From contig NZ_BJDN01000021.1 in the NCBI RefSeq assembly GCF_005405165.1, positions 1 to 52,072 on the forward strand: 52,072 bases of DNA, given 5' to 3'. The DNA comes from Loigolactobacillus binensis. GTDB taxonomy: Bacteria > Bacillota > Bacilli > Lactobacillales > Lactobacillaceae. The translations under genes were made by a program, and so were the position numbers. Under the pieces are notes generated by a model that was given only the letters and a program-made list of their open reading frames with translations, searched no databases and was not told the origin of the DNA. Of this stretch, positions 17,062 through 26,492 are shown one piece after another; the stretch's first letter is position 1; each line of letters opens with the position of its first letter.

Positions 17062-18039
17062 ATGACGCTTCAAATTTGGGATGACTTCCCCCACATTCAA
17101 AAAGAATTAGTACCACTCACGCCTTATTTGCTTAAGGCTGCACAAATCAAGCAATCCGCCGTTAATCAGCGGGTCCAAGCCTTGATTCAAAATGGGGGTA
17201 AATTAGTCCGCGCCGGGCTATTTTATCTATTTAGCGAATTCGGTACCAAATCCGATCAAGCGCGCTTACAAGCTGGTGCGGCTGCGATCGAACTGCTGCA
17301 TTTAGCGACTTTGATCCACGATGATGTTATTGATCAGGCCGCTGAACGCCGCCACACCGCCACGGTTCAAACTAGTGTTGGTAATCGCAACGCAGTTTAT
17401 GCCGGTGATCTATTATTCACATTATATTTTGATCAGGTATTACGTTCAGCAGAAACATTTGCGGATATTGATACTAATGTGAAAGCCATGCACGGCATTT
17501 TAGCCGGTGAACTTGACCAATATGATCTAAATTATCAATTAAACGAAACGGTGGCCCAATATTTACGGGAGATCGAAGGCAAAACAGCGAAGTTATTTGC
17601 TTTGGCCTGCGCGCAAGGCGCTAAATTAGCCCATGCGGATGAGATCATCGTGGAAACTGGCGAACAAATTGGGCGTTCTTTAGGTTTGGCCTACCAGATC
17701 TTAGACGACATTCTCGATTATACTGGTAGCGAAGCCAGTATTCGCAAACCGATTTTGCAGGATATTCAAAATGGGATCTATACGCTACCTTTGCTATTTA
17801 CGTTAGAGGCACAGCCGGAAGCAACGCGGGCATTTCTCAGCAAAAAAACGCGCTTAACAACGGCCGAGTTACACGAGCTACAGCAACTTGTGATCGCCAG
17901 CGGCGGTGTCGCTCAGGCCCAAACCATGGCTAACGAGTTGACTGATCAGGCCTTACTTGATATCCAAACCCTGCCTGAATCGCGAGCACGAGCTGACCTG
18001 GAAAAATTAACGCGGCGCTTGTTAAAGCGACAAAAATAA
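17062..18039 (+). CDS. Polyprenyl diphosphate synthase (menaquinone side chain)
   Basis: Trans-isoprenyl diphosphate synthase of 325 residues. The first aspartate motif is D87-D88-x2-D91 (LIHDDVIDQAAERRHT), and the second is D215-D216-x2-D219 (YQILDDILDY). GGKLVRAGLF near residue 45 matches the substrate-binding GGK. It would make the long prenyl tail that MenA (44339-45277) attaches to dihydroxynaphthoate, giving the menaquinone needed by NarI. It could be the HepT-like catalytic half of a heterodimer; no partner is visible here. Confidence 0.9.
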   Translation: MTLQIWDDFPHIQKELVPLTPYLLKAAQIKQSAVNQRVQALIQNGGKLVRAGLFYLFSEFGTKSDQARLQAGAAAIELLHLATLIHDDVIDQAAERRHTATVQTSVGNRNAVYAGDLLFTLYFDQVLRSAETFADIDTNVKAMHGILAGELDQYDLNYQLNETVAQYLREIEGKTAKLFALACAQGAKLAHADEIIVETGEQIGRSLGLAYQILDDILDYTGSEASIRKPILQDIQNGIYTLPLLFTLEAQPEATRAFLSKKTRLTTAELHELQQLVIASGGVAQAQTMANELTDQALLDIQTLPESRARADLEKLTRRLLKRQK

Positions 18040-18124
18040 AAGGAGTTGTGACATAAGTAATTTATGTCCAACTCCTTCTTTGTACTTCCGAACAATATAG
18101 CCAAAACGTGTGCCATAAGGCAAC
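18040..18124 (+). terminator. Terminator with linked repeat, copy A
   Basis: A hairpin starting AAGGAGTT (18040) and ending AACTCCTT (18077), with an inner ACATAA/TTATGT stem, ends the operon after the polyprenyl synthase and is followed by a T-rich run. The tail at 18087-18124 (GAACAATATAGCCAAAACG...) is about 85 percent identical to the tail of copy B at 38528-38565. Confidence 0.75.
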
Positions 18125-18230
18125 TTTTTCCGCTTAGCTACGATCGTCAAATAATCCACTACGTGAATTATTCGCCGCTCTAGGCTAATGCTCAAAAGCT
18201 GGGCGCCTTATGTCACACTCTCTTTTTTGA

Positions 18231-19880
18231 TCACAATCGTTTTTCACCGTCTAATTGTTGAATCTCGGTAATATCTTGGGAAACTTCCAAGCAGCCCAAG
18301 TAATCCCCTTGTGAATTATGCATGGCAAAATAACGAATGTACACCTTTTTAGTGCCATGTAGATCGATCCAGAAATCAGCATGACTTTGCGCACCACTGC
18401 GAAAATCATCTAAGATCTTCTGGACCTTATCCATGCTCTTCGGTGGGTGACAATTAACTACGGCCCGACCGATCACTGCCCGGGTCCGCGGAAAAATACG
18501 GTCACCATTGTCGGAGAACCACCGCACAATATCATTGGCATCCACAAAGGTAACGTCCACCGGCAAAACATTGAATACCGCGGTTAGTTGTTGCAGATCC
18601 AGATCACCAGTTGGTAAAACCACTGTAGCGTGATTGTCGGCACCAATTTCTAAATGAGATTCAGTAAGCTTAGGCCGCCGTTTACGGGTAGGTTTACTGT
18701 CCTCATCGGCTAACATTTGCTTCACAAATTCCGGCATAGCCGCTGTGTCCGCCTTTGGTTTAGCCGGTTTAGCCGCTGGTTGCTGGCTAATATTAACGTT
18801 GATCTGGGCCCGCGCATCCTCTTTAGCAGGCTTTTGCGTTTGAACTTGCCCCATTTCAGCACGTAAATGTAACGGTAACGCATTAAGTGCGGTTGGATCA
18901 TCTTGTTTAGCCTTTAAATCATCGGGGATCAGCGGTGCCGCATCGCTGGAGGCCGGTTGCGGTGTCTGGGCATGATCTTTAGCCTCCAAGCCTTGCCCAT
19001 CGGCCATTGATTGTGCCATAGCATTTAATTCTTGTGCCATTTTAGACGGTTTGCGTTTCGCAGCTTCCGCATAATCGCGTTCTGACGGTTGCCATGGCAG
19101 TGGTTCAGGGATCAACGTGTAGCCAATATCGTCACTTTCACTTTGGATCAACGCCCAGTCATCGGGTGTAAAAACTTCAGAAACCATCGGTAGCAGAATC
19201 TGTTCTTCTTTGAAGATCATTTCTTCAATATCTTTTTGCGCCTTTTCGATCGCCTGTTCAATGTCATATTTAGGTGGTGTGGGCACGGTGTTGACTAACC
19301 GAATAGCGTCTTTGATCCAGCCCCGAATATCATCGTCAACGCCCCACATTACTTTAGGCGGTGCTGTGATACCGTATTTATCCATTAACGGAAATAACAA
19401 GTTCTCCTTACGCGCATAGTGTTTATCAATGGTCCGTAAATCATTTAAGGCGGTTTTCATTCGCGCCAAATAAGCTTGATCCTGAGCTGACGGTTCGGCG
19501 GCGTTGCTGGATTGTTGCCATTTTTTCAGCACAGGTAATAGTTCATCATCGAGCAGTGACGTTAAAACTGTATTTTCCAGCTTGATCACCGCCACTGGGT
19601 GCCCCGGCACTTCCTCCACACTATCGCCAGCTCCAGGATTGATCGCCCCTTTAAAAACAGCGGCGTGTACGTTACACAGCCGCTGAATCTCCATTGGATT
19701 CAGGCCACTACCGATCAATTCACGCTCTGCCGAAGTGATCTCCGAAACATCGACACTGGAAAACGTACTGTCGAAGATTCGTTTAGCTTCATCAAAGCTA
19801 CCACCTGCGTGAAGCATTTTCAGGATCTCGACGATCTTTTTTTGGCGGTAAACACTATTTTGTTCAGTTTCCGGCATCAT
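18231..19880 (-). CDS. DUF438/hemerythrin-HHE/PAS protein
   Basis: A 549-residue cytoplasmic protein. The N-terminal DUF438 domain has the typical LCNVHAAVF segment. The hemerythrin-like region has HPVAVIK, HYARKENLLFPLMDKYGI and EEQILLPMVSEVF, whose His/Glu residues can bind a di-iron centre. A charged, proline-rich linker follows (about residues 270-400), then a C-terminal PAS domain with VNCHPPKSMDKV. Such proteins are linked to nitric oxide or oxygen sensing and iron-sulfur repair. ATG 19880 has GAGGTGAT upstream and overlaps the DUF1858 gene by 17 bases, so the pair is translationally coupled. Confidence 0.85.
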   Translation of the reverse strand: MMPETEQNSVYRQKKIVEILKMLHAGGSFDEAKRIFDSTFSSVDVSEITSAERELIGSGLNPMEIQRLCNVHAAVFKGAINPGAGDSVEEVPGHPVAVIKLENTVLTSLLDDELLPVLKKWQQSSNAAEPSAQDQAYLARMKTALNDLRTIDKHYARKENLLFPLMDKYGITAPPKVMWGVDDDIRGWIKDAIRLVNTVPTPPKYDIEQAIEKAQKDIEEMIFKEEQILLPMVSEVFTPDDWALIQSESDDIGYTLIPEPLPWQPSERDYAEAAKRKPSKMAQELNAMAQSMADGQGLEAKDHAQTPQPASSDAAPLIPDDLKAKQDDPTALNALPLHLRAEMGQVQTQKPAKEDARAQINVNISQQPAAKPAKPKADTAAMPEFVKQMLADEDSKPTRKRRPKLTESHLEIGADNHATVVLPTGDLDLQQLTAVFNVLPVDVTFVDANDIVRWFSDNGDRIFPRTRAVIGRAVVNCHPPKSMDKVQKILDDFRSGAQSHADFWIDLHGTKKVYIRYFAMHNSQGDYLGCLEVSQDITEIQQLDGEKRL

Positions 19881-20100
19881 TGATCACCTCAAATCCTTTA
19901 GCCTCCAACTTCGCCACGATCTGCGCCAGCGGTACTTTTTTCATCGCTGCGCCTTTAGGAATGGTCATGAAGCGCCCCATTGTATTGAGGATCGCCGGAT
20001 TTTTAATATCCTTTAATCCAATTTCATATAAAACATCGGCCACTTCTGGGTGCGCCGTTACTAATTCATAAACTGTTTGTTGCAAATCAAGTGTCGCCAT
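19864..20100 (-). CDS. DUF1858 domain protein
   Basis: A 78-residue protein with the DUF1858 pattern: a start like TVYELVTAHPEVADVLYEIG, then GRFMTIPKGAAMKKVPL. I start at ATG 20100, after AAAGGGGAT, rather than at the longer frame from 20163. The family frequently occurs fused to or beside DUF438/hemerythrin or ScdA-type proteins, which fits its neighbour. It may be a partner domain in nitrosative or oxidative stress defence; its biochemical role is unknown. Confidence 0.85.
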   Translation of the reverse strand: MATLDLQQTVYELVTAHPEVADVLYEIGLKDIKNPAILNTMGRFMTIPKGAAMKKVPLAQIVAKLEAKGFEVINDAGN

Positions 20101-20217
20101 GTGTCGATCCCCTTTCAGAAACGTGGTTACCTTAGCACGACTAAAGAAACTTTTACGCGCCACTACACTAAGTTAGCGGAAAAATCAACGCAGGTCGTGC
20201 TTTTTAAAATTAGCTTC

Positions 20218-20258
20218 ATTATAACAGGTAACCACCGTATTGAGAACGATTCTCAATA
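20218..20258 (-). promoter_or_regulatory. Promoter with Fur-family-like operator
   Basis: On the minus strand TATAAT (20223-20218) is preceded by TG (extended -10), with TTCTCA as a -35 at 20246-20241, 17 bases upstream. The -35 lies inside a 9-3-9 inverted repeat, TATTGAGAA/TTCTCAATA, at 20238-20258, resembling Fur/PerR operators. It probably represses the DUF1858-DUF438 operon in response to iron or peroxide. Confidence 0.65.
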
Positions 20259-20420
20259 AAAATTAGGGTCAGCCCTTAGAAAAATGACCACCAGCCCGCA
20301 ATTCAGACGGACTAAACACAGTCGTGGTACCATTAAACTAATCATATAACGCCGGCATCAGCAATTGGTCTAATAACCATGACCCTTTTGCTTTGATGTG
20401 GCGCAAAGGAGGGACCCTAC
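20259..20420. other. Intergenic region before the CmpB-like gene
   Basis: Contains TAGGGTCAGCCCTTA at 20264-20278, similar to the NreC-like boxes, but no -10 lies at the 24-base spacing on either strand. A possible -10 for the next gene is TATAAC near 20345. AAAGGAGGG at 20405-20413 is the ribosome site for the GTG at 20421. Confidence 0.35.
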
Positions 20421-21224
20421 GTGCAGGAAATTTTATTGTCACCAGTGGAATTACGTTTTTCATTTCTGATCCTTTATTTTTTTGCCTATGCTTTGATCGG
20501 TTGGTTGTGGGAAAGTGCGTATGTGAGTGTGCGCAAAAAACAGCTAACCAATTCTGGTTTTCTGATCGGCCCGATTATCCCGGTTTACGGCTTCAGCGTG
20601 ATCATTGTACTAGCAGTGCTGGAACCGTTCAAAAATAACATCGGCGAATTATTTGTTCTCAGTGCGCTACTGGTCACCTTGATCGAATATCTAACCAGTT
20701 GGCTGATGGAAAGGCTTTTTCAAGCGCGCTGGTGGGATTATAGCGACCTGCCCTTCAATCTCAACGGCCGGGTAGCTTTACCGATCTCCCTTTTCTGGGG
20801 TTTTGGCGTGGTCGTCATCGTCAAGTTGGTGCACCCATTTGTCAGCCAATTCATTCTAAATTTGTCGAGCTTCACCGCCATTGTCGCTAGTATTGTTTTA
20901 ACTGATCTGCTCATGTTCGACCTTGGCTTTACGATCGCCAACGTGATCGGTTTTGGAGCGGCAACTCAGCGGATCGGCAATACGGTTGAAACCTTAAAGG
21001 CTGAACTGAAAAATCAAGTCACAACGGACACTAAATTAAGCAAGCCACTTGCTTGGTTTGAAAATTTCCGCACTAACGTTAAATTAATGGATCAACAGCC
21101 AAAATTAAACTACGTGCAGCGCCGGCTGTTACACGCCTTTCCGAATATCAAATTTAAACGCACCACCACTTCAATTAAAGATATTACCCGGATCACGGAT
21201 TTTCTACGGCAAAAGCGCCGCTAA
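20421..21224 (+). CDS. CmpB-like putative membrane transport protein
   Basis: A 267-residue membrane protein of the group often labelled putative ABC transporter permease (CmpB-like). The hallmark is the N-terminal ILYFFAYALIGWLWESAYVS, then GFLIGPIIPVYGFSVI. About five membrane segments are followed by a soluble basic tail of about 70 residues. It starts at GTG 20421, 7 bases after AAAGGAGGG. No ATPase is adjacent, so transport function is doubtful. Confidence 0.75.
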   Translation: MQEILLSPVELRFSFLILYFFAYALIGWLWESAYVSVRKKQLTNSGFLIGPIIPVYGFSVIIVLAVLEPFKNNIGELFVLSALLVTLIEYLTSWLMERLFQARWWDYSDLPFNLNGRVALPISLFWGFGVVVIVKLVHPFVSQFILNLSSFTAIVASIVLTDLLMFDLGFTIANVIGFGAATQRIGNTVETLKAELKNQVTTDTKLSKPLAWFENFRTNVKLMDQQPKLNYVQRRLLHAFPNIKFKRTTTSIKDITRITDFLRQKRR

Positions 21225-21232
21225 ATCAATTT

Positions 21233-21285
21233 AAAAACAGTCACGGACCAGCTTAAAGTAATAAGCTGAGCGGTGACTGTTTTTC
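21233..21285. terminator. Bidirectional terminator between convergent genes
   Basis: AAAAACAGTCAC (21233-21244) pairs with GGTGACTGTTTTT (21272-21284), with an inner AGCTTA/TAAGCT stem. It lies between the convergent CmpB-like gene and topB, overlapping the topB stop, with A/T tracts on both sides. Confidence 0.85.
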
Positions 21286-23368
21286 ATTTACCGAAAGCGG
21301 CCTTAAATCCCCAAAACTGCTTGCCTTTATAGGTTTGCTGCTTCAAGGCCCCTGTGGCGGTATAGGTCTTACCGTACTTGCTGGTGGCCTCGAAAGTGAT
21401 TGTGGCGCCTTGCAATAGCTTACGGCGTTCCTCTGCACTAAATTTATGGCCACTCCAAGTTGCGTTAAATTCCACTGTCTGACCATCACAATATTGACCC
21501 TTTACTTTAGGCTTGGCCTTATATTTTTTAGTGGTTCGCGTTGGTGCGGGCTTACCTACAAATTGAGCCAACGCTTGACTGTTATTTAAGATCAGCGGTA
21601 AGTCATGGGCAACTACTTTAGTGGCTGAATTGACCACGACCGCCGGTGATTCATTTAATTGGCCAACAGCATCCATATGATCAAAAAGTTGCTTGGTAAT
21701 TTGCGGTGAGCCGATCCAGGTATCGCGGACTAACACTGCTGCGATCGTGCCTGGTTGGGTCAGCGTATAGAAACCGCGCTTTTCGTTAATAAAGGCATTT
21801 TTGCCGCTGGTCAGCTGCGCTTGTACGCTTAATCGGGTGGCCCCAGTGCCGATATTATGCTTTTCCAGAAATTTGCCGATCCAATCAGCGCTGGGCCGGG
21901 TCGGTTTCGGATTAGCACCTTGATACATAAAAGGGACTGCCTCCGGGCCAACAACCGTACTAAGCGGCTTAGTTTTAGCCAACACCTGCTCAGCATCATC
22001 AAAAATCGCCTTATAGTTCAATTTTACAGGCACATTAAAGCCGGTTTTAAAGGTTGGGTATAATTGTAATTGCGCGGTGACGCGATCGAATTCATAATCT
22101 TCACCTAAAATCGCTAAGTAGTTGGCCGCTAAGGTTTTGTAGATCGCTTGTGCGCTAGGACCATATTTAGCCAATTCGGTCAATGACTGCGGCACCTTAA
22201 TTCCCGGTCGGTTGGCCCCATGGGCCGCTGCGCTGGCACAATGCTTACTGCGCAAGGTGCGGTGCGTCAACAATCGCTGGTCAACGCCGATCACAGCAGC
22301 AATGCTGTCCACCACCGGCAAAAGTTCGTTGTACTGCTCCTGCGTAATTTTGCGATCTTCCGTCCGCGGATAGGACACGATCTCCGCCTCGTACATTTTC
22401 TGATAAGTTGCCAGCACTTCCTTAGGGTTAAAGCCTTGGCGGGCTAAAAGTGACCCTAATTTAGCCAGATCCAGCAGAGCCCCTGGCGCCTGTGTTTTGC
22501 GCACCCGTTTAATATTGGTCACTGGACTTTTGGTGTAGCGTGCTGTAGCGGTTTGCCCACTTTTTTCATCGGCAAAACGGGCGGCTTGTTTTTGCGCATC
22601 CGTTTTAAGTTCCCGTGCAAAAATATGGCCGGCTGGATCCTTGAATTTGGCCTCAAAATAAGGTGTTTTAACGTAATTGTCGATCAGTTGTTGCTGCTGC
22701 CAGATCTTCAAAACGATCACTGATTTTAGCCGCCCTTGATTGATCACTTTGACCCGGTAACCAGCCTGCCGGGCAGCATAGGTGGAAATACGCGTCAATT
22801 GCATTGACAGAAAGTCCCACTTGCTGCGCGCATCTGATTTAAGGTATTCACCTTGCTTAAATTGATCCGTGATCGCAACCATTTGGTGTAGCGCCTTGTT
22901 CAAGGATTTAGGCGTTTCGTCAGCAAAGCGGATCCGGTAAACGGGCTTGTGCCACTTAATGGCGTTGATGATCTCCCAACCTAGCAGATCACCTTCACCA
23001 GAAGGATCATTATCAGTGGCCATCAAAATCGCCTGAGCGTTGGCCGCCTCGGCCTTGATCGCCGTGATATCGGCACGAGTCGATTTGGATTTTTTTGTAT
23101 AAGCATTGTAAGCCTTCGTATAAGTTTTCGCCCAAGAAAAATCAGCTTGATCCCAGGGCATCGTCTGCATATCCGTCCACGAACTGTAACGCTGTTTGGC
23201 CGCTGCGGTGGTCACCATTTTGTCGGGGTCTTTGAAGGCCATTAAGTGACCGTGCGCGTGCACGATTTTATATGTTTTACCGGCCATGCGCCCAGTCGTA
23301 CCGCCAAAAGCCTTGGCCATGTGCTTAGCAGCGCTAGCCTTTTCAGCTAAAATCAACAGGTCGATCAT
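21284..23368 (-). CDS. topB: DNA topoisomerase III (type IA)
   Basis: A type IA topoisomerase of 694 residues that passes single strands and decatenates DNA. It shows the Toprim-domain start (LLILAEKASAAKHMAKAFGG), the metal-binding ATDNDPSGEGDLLGWEI region near residue 120, and the active-site region with VSYPRTEDR, whose tyrosine forms the covalent DNA link. I chose ATG 23368 after AAAGGAGGG, not the upstream start at 23389. The C-terminus is basic and lacks the zinc fingers of TopA. Chromosomal copies exist, but TopB homologues are also common on plasmids and conjugative elements. Confidence 0.9.
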   Translation of the reverse strand: MIDLLILAEKASAAKHMAKAFGGTTGRMAGKTYKIVHAHGHLMAFKDPDKMVTTAAAKQRYSSWTDMQTMPWDQADFSWAKTYTKAYNAYTKKSKSTRADITAIKAEAANAQAILMATDNDPSGEGDLLGWEIINAIKWHKPVYRIRFADETPKSLNKALHQMVAITDQFKQGEYLKSDARSKWDFLSMQLTRISTYAARQAGYRVKVINQGRLKSVIVLKIWQQQQLIDNYVKTPYFEAKFKDPAGHIFARELKTDAQKQAARFADEKSGQTATARYTKSPVTNIKRVRKTQAPGALLDLAKLGSLLARQGFNPKEVLATYQKMYEAEIVSYPRTEDRKITQEQYNELLPVVDSIAAVIGVDQRLLTHRTLRSKHCASAAAHGANRPGIKVPQSLTELAKYGPSAQAIYKTLAANYLAILGEDYEFDRVTAQLQLYPTFKTGFNVPVKLNYKAIFDDAEQVLAKTKPLSTVVGPEAVPFMYQGANPKPTRPSADWIGKFLEKHNIGTGATRLSVQAQLTSGKNAFINEKRGFYTLTQPGTIAAVLVRDTWIGSPQITKQLFDHMDAVGQLNESPAVVVNSATKVVAHDLPLILNNSQALAQFVGKPAPTRTTKKYKAKPKVKGQYCDGQTVEFNATWSGHKFSAEERRKLLQGATITFEATSKYGKTYTATGALKQQTYKGKQFWGFKAAFGK

Positions 23369-23450
23369 GCAGTCACCCTCCTTTATCACCGCGCTAGATT
23401 CTCATTTTACATTGCGCGATCCACCTCATTTTATCCTACTTAAGCCAATT

Positions 23451-23510
23451 AAAAAACACCAAGCTAAAGGCAATTTAGTGATTAACCAAACTACCACTTA
23501 GCTTGATGTT
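23451..23510 (-). terminator. Terminator of the moaEDA-narK operon
   Basis: On the minus strand ATCAAGCTAA (from 23508) pairs with TTAGCTTGGTG (ending 23457), followed by six T. The loop is long (about 30 bases), so confidence is moderate. It sits downstream of narK. Confidence 0.65.
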
Positions 23511-23545
23511 CATTTCAAACCCTATGTTTAAGCAAGCGCTTCGTA

Positions 23546-24727
23546 TTATTGCACAATATGTGAGCCCCCGCGAATAAATTCGCGGTAAAGCACAAACCAA
23601 CAAACAACGGCAAAAACCGCTAGCAGCCAGAAGCCCCAAGTATAGCTACCCGTTGCTTGTTTTAAGCTACCAAGTAAAATAGGTGGGAAATATCCCCCTA
23701 AGCTGCCGATCGCGCCGACAAAGCCAGTGACGGCACCTGTATTACCTTTAGAAACGTAAGGTACCATTTTGAAGATGATCCCGTTACCTAAGCCAGCAAA
23801 AACGCCGATCAACACGAGCCCACTGACAAATGGCGTAATGCCACTTAAAGTGAGCCCCATTTCAATGGCGAAAATACCGATCCCAACCAAGATCCATTGC
23901 AATAATTGCATCGGCCGTAAATGATCAGATAAAACACCACCAACTGGCCGCACTAAGGTACACAAAGCCCCAAAGGCAGCGGCCCACATTCCTGCATTAA
24001 CTGGATTCATGTGAAATAGCGCGTCTAACAAAGTAGGCGTTAAATTACTAAAGGACATGAATAAACCAAAGGTCAAGGCATAGAACAAGGATAAGTACCA
24101 AGTATTAGCGTCTTTGGCCACTGCTAAGGAATCCTTTAACGACTTGGTTTTATCGACAGGCATTTCTTTACATAACACAATAAATAAAATGATCAACACG
24201 ATCAATAAACCGATCAGCACATTGTAAACCATACTGAAATCCCATTTAGCAGCGATCCGCGGTAAGGTCAACGCTGAAATTGCGTTACCAATATTACCAA
24301 GACTAGCGATCCCGAGCACCAAACCTTGACGTTCAGGTGGGAACCAAACGGAAACATAAGAGATCCCGACGGCAAATGAGGTGCCGCTCATCCCTAATAA
24401 TAAAGCAACAAATAATAGCATACCAAATGAATGGACCCGCGGAACTAAGAACAGCGGGATCAAAACAAAGATCATTAAGGCAATGTAAACTTTCTTACCG
24501 CCATAACGGTCACTAAGAATACCAACGGGAATCCGCATGATCGAACCTAGTAAAACCGGCGTTGCTAATAATAACGTCCGCTGCGATACGGATAACCCAA
24601 AGGTCTTAGTAATTTGGGCGGCTAATGGTGCAAAACTCGACCACGCCATAAAACAGCCAGCCATTGCCAAGGTACTCATAATCAGGGCGATCACCGCACT
24701 AGATTTGGAACCTGCTTCTTTCTGCAT
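23546..24727 (-). CDS. narK: Nitrate/nitrite transporter, MFS
   Basis: A 393-residue major facilitator with about 12 membrane segments. The family's glycine-rich signatures are visible (GISYVSVWFPPERQGLVLGIASLGNIGNA and FAGLGNGIIFKMVPY). NarK-type proteins import nitrate and/or export nitrite. I use ATG 24727, after GGAGG, overlapping the intercistronic zone; the frame from 24763 includes moaA codons. Co-transcription with moaE-moaD-moaA couples nitrate uptake to cofactor synthesis. Whether it is a proton symporter or an antiporter cannot be told from the sequence. Confidence 0.93.
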   Translation of the reverse strand: MQKEAGSKSSAVIALIMSTLAMAGCFMAWSSFAPLAAQITKTFGLSVSQRTLLLATPVLLGSIMRIPVGILSDRYGGKKVYIALMIFVLIPLFLVPRVHSFGMLLFVALLLGMSGTSFAVGISYVSVWFPPERQGLVLGIASLGNIGNAISALTLPRIAAKWDFSMVYNVLIGLLIVLIILFIVLCKEMPVDKTKSLKDSLAVAKDANTWYLSLFYALTFGLFMSFSNLTPTLLDALFHMNPVNAGMWAAAFGALCTLVRPVGGVLSDHLRPMQLLQWILVGIGIFAIEMGLTLSGITPFVSGLVLIGVFAGLGNGIIFKMVPYVSKGNTGAVTGFVGAIGSLGGYFPPILLGSLKQATGSYTWGFWLLAVFAVVCWFVLYREFIRGGSHIVQ

Positions 24728-24732
24728 AACTT

Positions 24733-25728
24733 TCAACCTCCAATTTGACTCATGTGACGCCATGTTGGGGCTTTGTTGACGACCTTATCGGCATCAGCCA
24801 TCGCCATTTCGTGGTTCAACGGCTTATTATCCAAAGCTTTTTGGATCAAGCGCTGAAATTCCTCCTTGTCCGGAATGGCTTGCCGAATATTGATTTCTTC
24901 ATCCCAATACAGGCAAGCTTTCAAATAACCGTCTGGTGTGACCCGCAGGCGATTGCAGGTCTCGCAGAATTTATTACTAATAGGGTGGATCAAACCAAAA
25001 CTCCCTACAGCGTCCTTAATTTTGAAGTTCTCTGACGGGCCATTACCAGTCAGTTCAATTGGATCATACGCTAGGCCGTTTTCTTCACAAACTTCGAAGA
25101 CACTTTTTAGGCCAACGTACTCTTTTTGCCAAGTTTTCAGTGGATTGCCGATTGGCATAAATTCAATAAAACGAATATTAACGTTATGGGTACGCGTGTA
25201 ATTCAAAAATTCAAGAATTTCATCATCATTTTGCCCTTTGATCACCACAACGTTAAGTTTGATCATAAAACCAAGATCACTGGCCACCTGAATACCTTGG
25301 AGAACCTGCTTAATGTTACCACCACGCGTGATTTTTTTGTAGCGTTCCGCATCGAAGGTATCCAAACTAATATTCAGCCGTTGTAGACCAGCTTCCTTCA
25401 AGGCCTTCGCTTTACGCGCTAAATACAAGCCATTGGTAGTCGCGGAAATATCGTCAATGCCTGGGATCGCGTGGACACGCTTAACGATTTCAACAACATC
25501 ACTGCGCAACAAAGGCTCACCACCAGTGAACCGTACTTTGGAAATACCCATTTCCGCAAAGTTTTCCACCATTTGTACGATCTCATCCTGCGACAAAACA
25601 CGCTCGCTAGGGAAAAATGGCAGGCCTTCTTTAGGCATACAATAAACGCAACGTAGCGGACAACGATCAGTAATCGAGATCCGAATATAATTATGCAAAC
25701 GATCGTAGCGGTCGTATAATTGTTTCAT
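24733..25728 (-). CDS. moaA: GTP 3',8-cyclase, radical SAM
   Basis: The first enzyme of molybdopterin synthesis. The N-terminal radical SAM cluster is CPLRCVYC (C-x3-C-x2-C). A second [4Fe-4S] site near the C-terminus has CETCNRLR and a further cysteine in LKACLYWD. The chain ends in GG, as the family requires for activity. ATG 25728 is preceded by AGGAGGAA. 331 residues. Works with MoaC, encoded at 10893-11375. Confidence 0.96.
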   Translation of the reverse strand: MKQLYDRYDRLHNYIRISITDRCPLRCVYCMPKEGLPFFPSERVLSQDEIVQMVENFAEMGISKVRFTGGEPLLRSDVVEIVKRVHAIPGIDDISATTNGLYLARKAKALKEAGLQRLNISLDTFDAERYKKITRGGNIKQVLQGIQVASDLGFMIKLNVVVIKGQNDDEILEFLNYTRTHNVNIRFIEFMPIGNPLKTWQKEYVGLKSVFEVCEENGLAYDPIELTGNGPSENFKIKDAVGSFGLIHPISNKFCETCNRLRVTPDGYLKACLYWDEEINIRQAIPDKEEFQRLIQKALDNKPLNHEMAMADADKVVNKAPTWRHMSQIGG

Positions 25729-25776
25729 GAAAATTCCTCCTAAAATTCGCCAATGCTAACCGCGCACCGACTAATA

Positions 25777-26022
25777 TTAACCACCACTAACTGGTGGTAT
25801 TAAGGCTAATTCAGTTACTTCGCTAGGCGCAAATTCTTCCTGATCAATAAAGGTTTGGTTGACGGCAACAAGACAGTCAGCTAAAACACTGCTGGTTTGA
25901 GGAAAGGCGGCCTGCATCGCAGCTTTAACAGCGCCAGCCGTGATCGGAGTCGGTAGTTGCAGCTGAACTTCAGCCTGCCCGACTTGCTCGGCTAAAATCG
26001 CAAATAGCTTAACCGTATACAT
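25777..26022 (-). CDS. moaD: Molybdopterin synthase small subunit
   Basis: An 81-residue ubiquitin-like sulfur carrier ending in PPVSGG, whose terminal Gly-Gly is adenylated by MoeB and thiocarboxylated. The start MYTVKLFAILAEQVG is typical. ATG 26022 shares its A with the moaE stop (TGATG), so translation is coupled; the frame from 26040 is read-through of moaE. Confidence 0.93.
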   Translation of the reverse strand: MYTVKLFAILAEQVGQAEVQLQLPTPITAGAVKAAMQAAFPQTSSVLADCLVAVNQTFIDQEEFAPSEVTELALIPPVSGG

Positions 26023-26429
26023 CACTCCAGCCCTCCCCAACGGATCTTGTCCGTATCAAATTCTTTCTTCCAAATCGGTACCTGTTGCTTAACCGCATTG
26101 ATCAGGTATTCGCACCATTTAAAGGCGTCCCCGCGGTGTGCCGCCGCCACGCCAACAAAAACCGCCTCATCAGTCAACGCCAAATGGCCGACCCGATGCA
26201 CGATCACCACATTAGCACCCTGGGCCTCGATCGTCGTGGCCAATTTAGTCAGCTCCTTTAGCGCCATCTCTGTATAGGCGGTGTACTCAATGGCGTGGGT
26301 CTCCACATCGGCAGTCCATTGACGCACAGTGCCTACAAAGGTGACGATCCCACCAAATTGCGGCGCTTTCAATTTTTCGTACAGCGCTTGAACATCCAGT
26401 GGTTGCGCTGCTATGGCAACATAATGCAC
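26022..26429 (-). CDS. moaE: Molybdopterin synthase catalytic subunit
   Basis: The large subunit that uses two MoaD thiocarboxylates to make the dithiolene. Motifs: FGGIVTFVGTVR, IEYTAYTEMALKEL, VGHLALTDEAVFVGVAAAHR and WKKE. I favour GTG 26429 (VHYVAIAAQPLDV), 7 bases after GAGGGA; ATG 26453 has no spaced ribosome site. About 135 residues. It is the first gene of the moaEDA-narK operon. Confidence 0.92.
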   Translation of the reverse strand: MHYVAIAAQPLDVQALYEKLKAPQFGGIVTFVGTVRQWTADVETHAIEYTAYTEMALKELTKLATTIEAQGANVVIVHRVGHLALTDEAVFVGVAAAHRGDAFKWCEYLINAVKQQVPIWKKEFDTDKIRWGGLE

Positions 26430-26492
26430 GGCGTTTTCCCTCACTTTTACCATTCCAACAAGAATGTGCGAATTTTATCATTGATTAGTTTT

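Noticed and set aside
20264..20278. TAGGGTCAGCCCTTA as a further NreC box
   Set aside because: It resembles the motif with a 4-base spacer, but no -10 lies 24-25 bases away on either strand, so I do not count it with the others.
23525..23545. GCAAGCGCTTCG as a cre site
   Set aside because: It lies downstream of narK next to a terminator, with no promoter to control.
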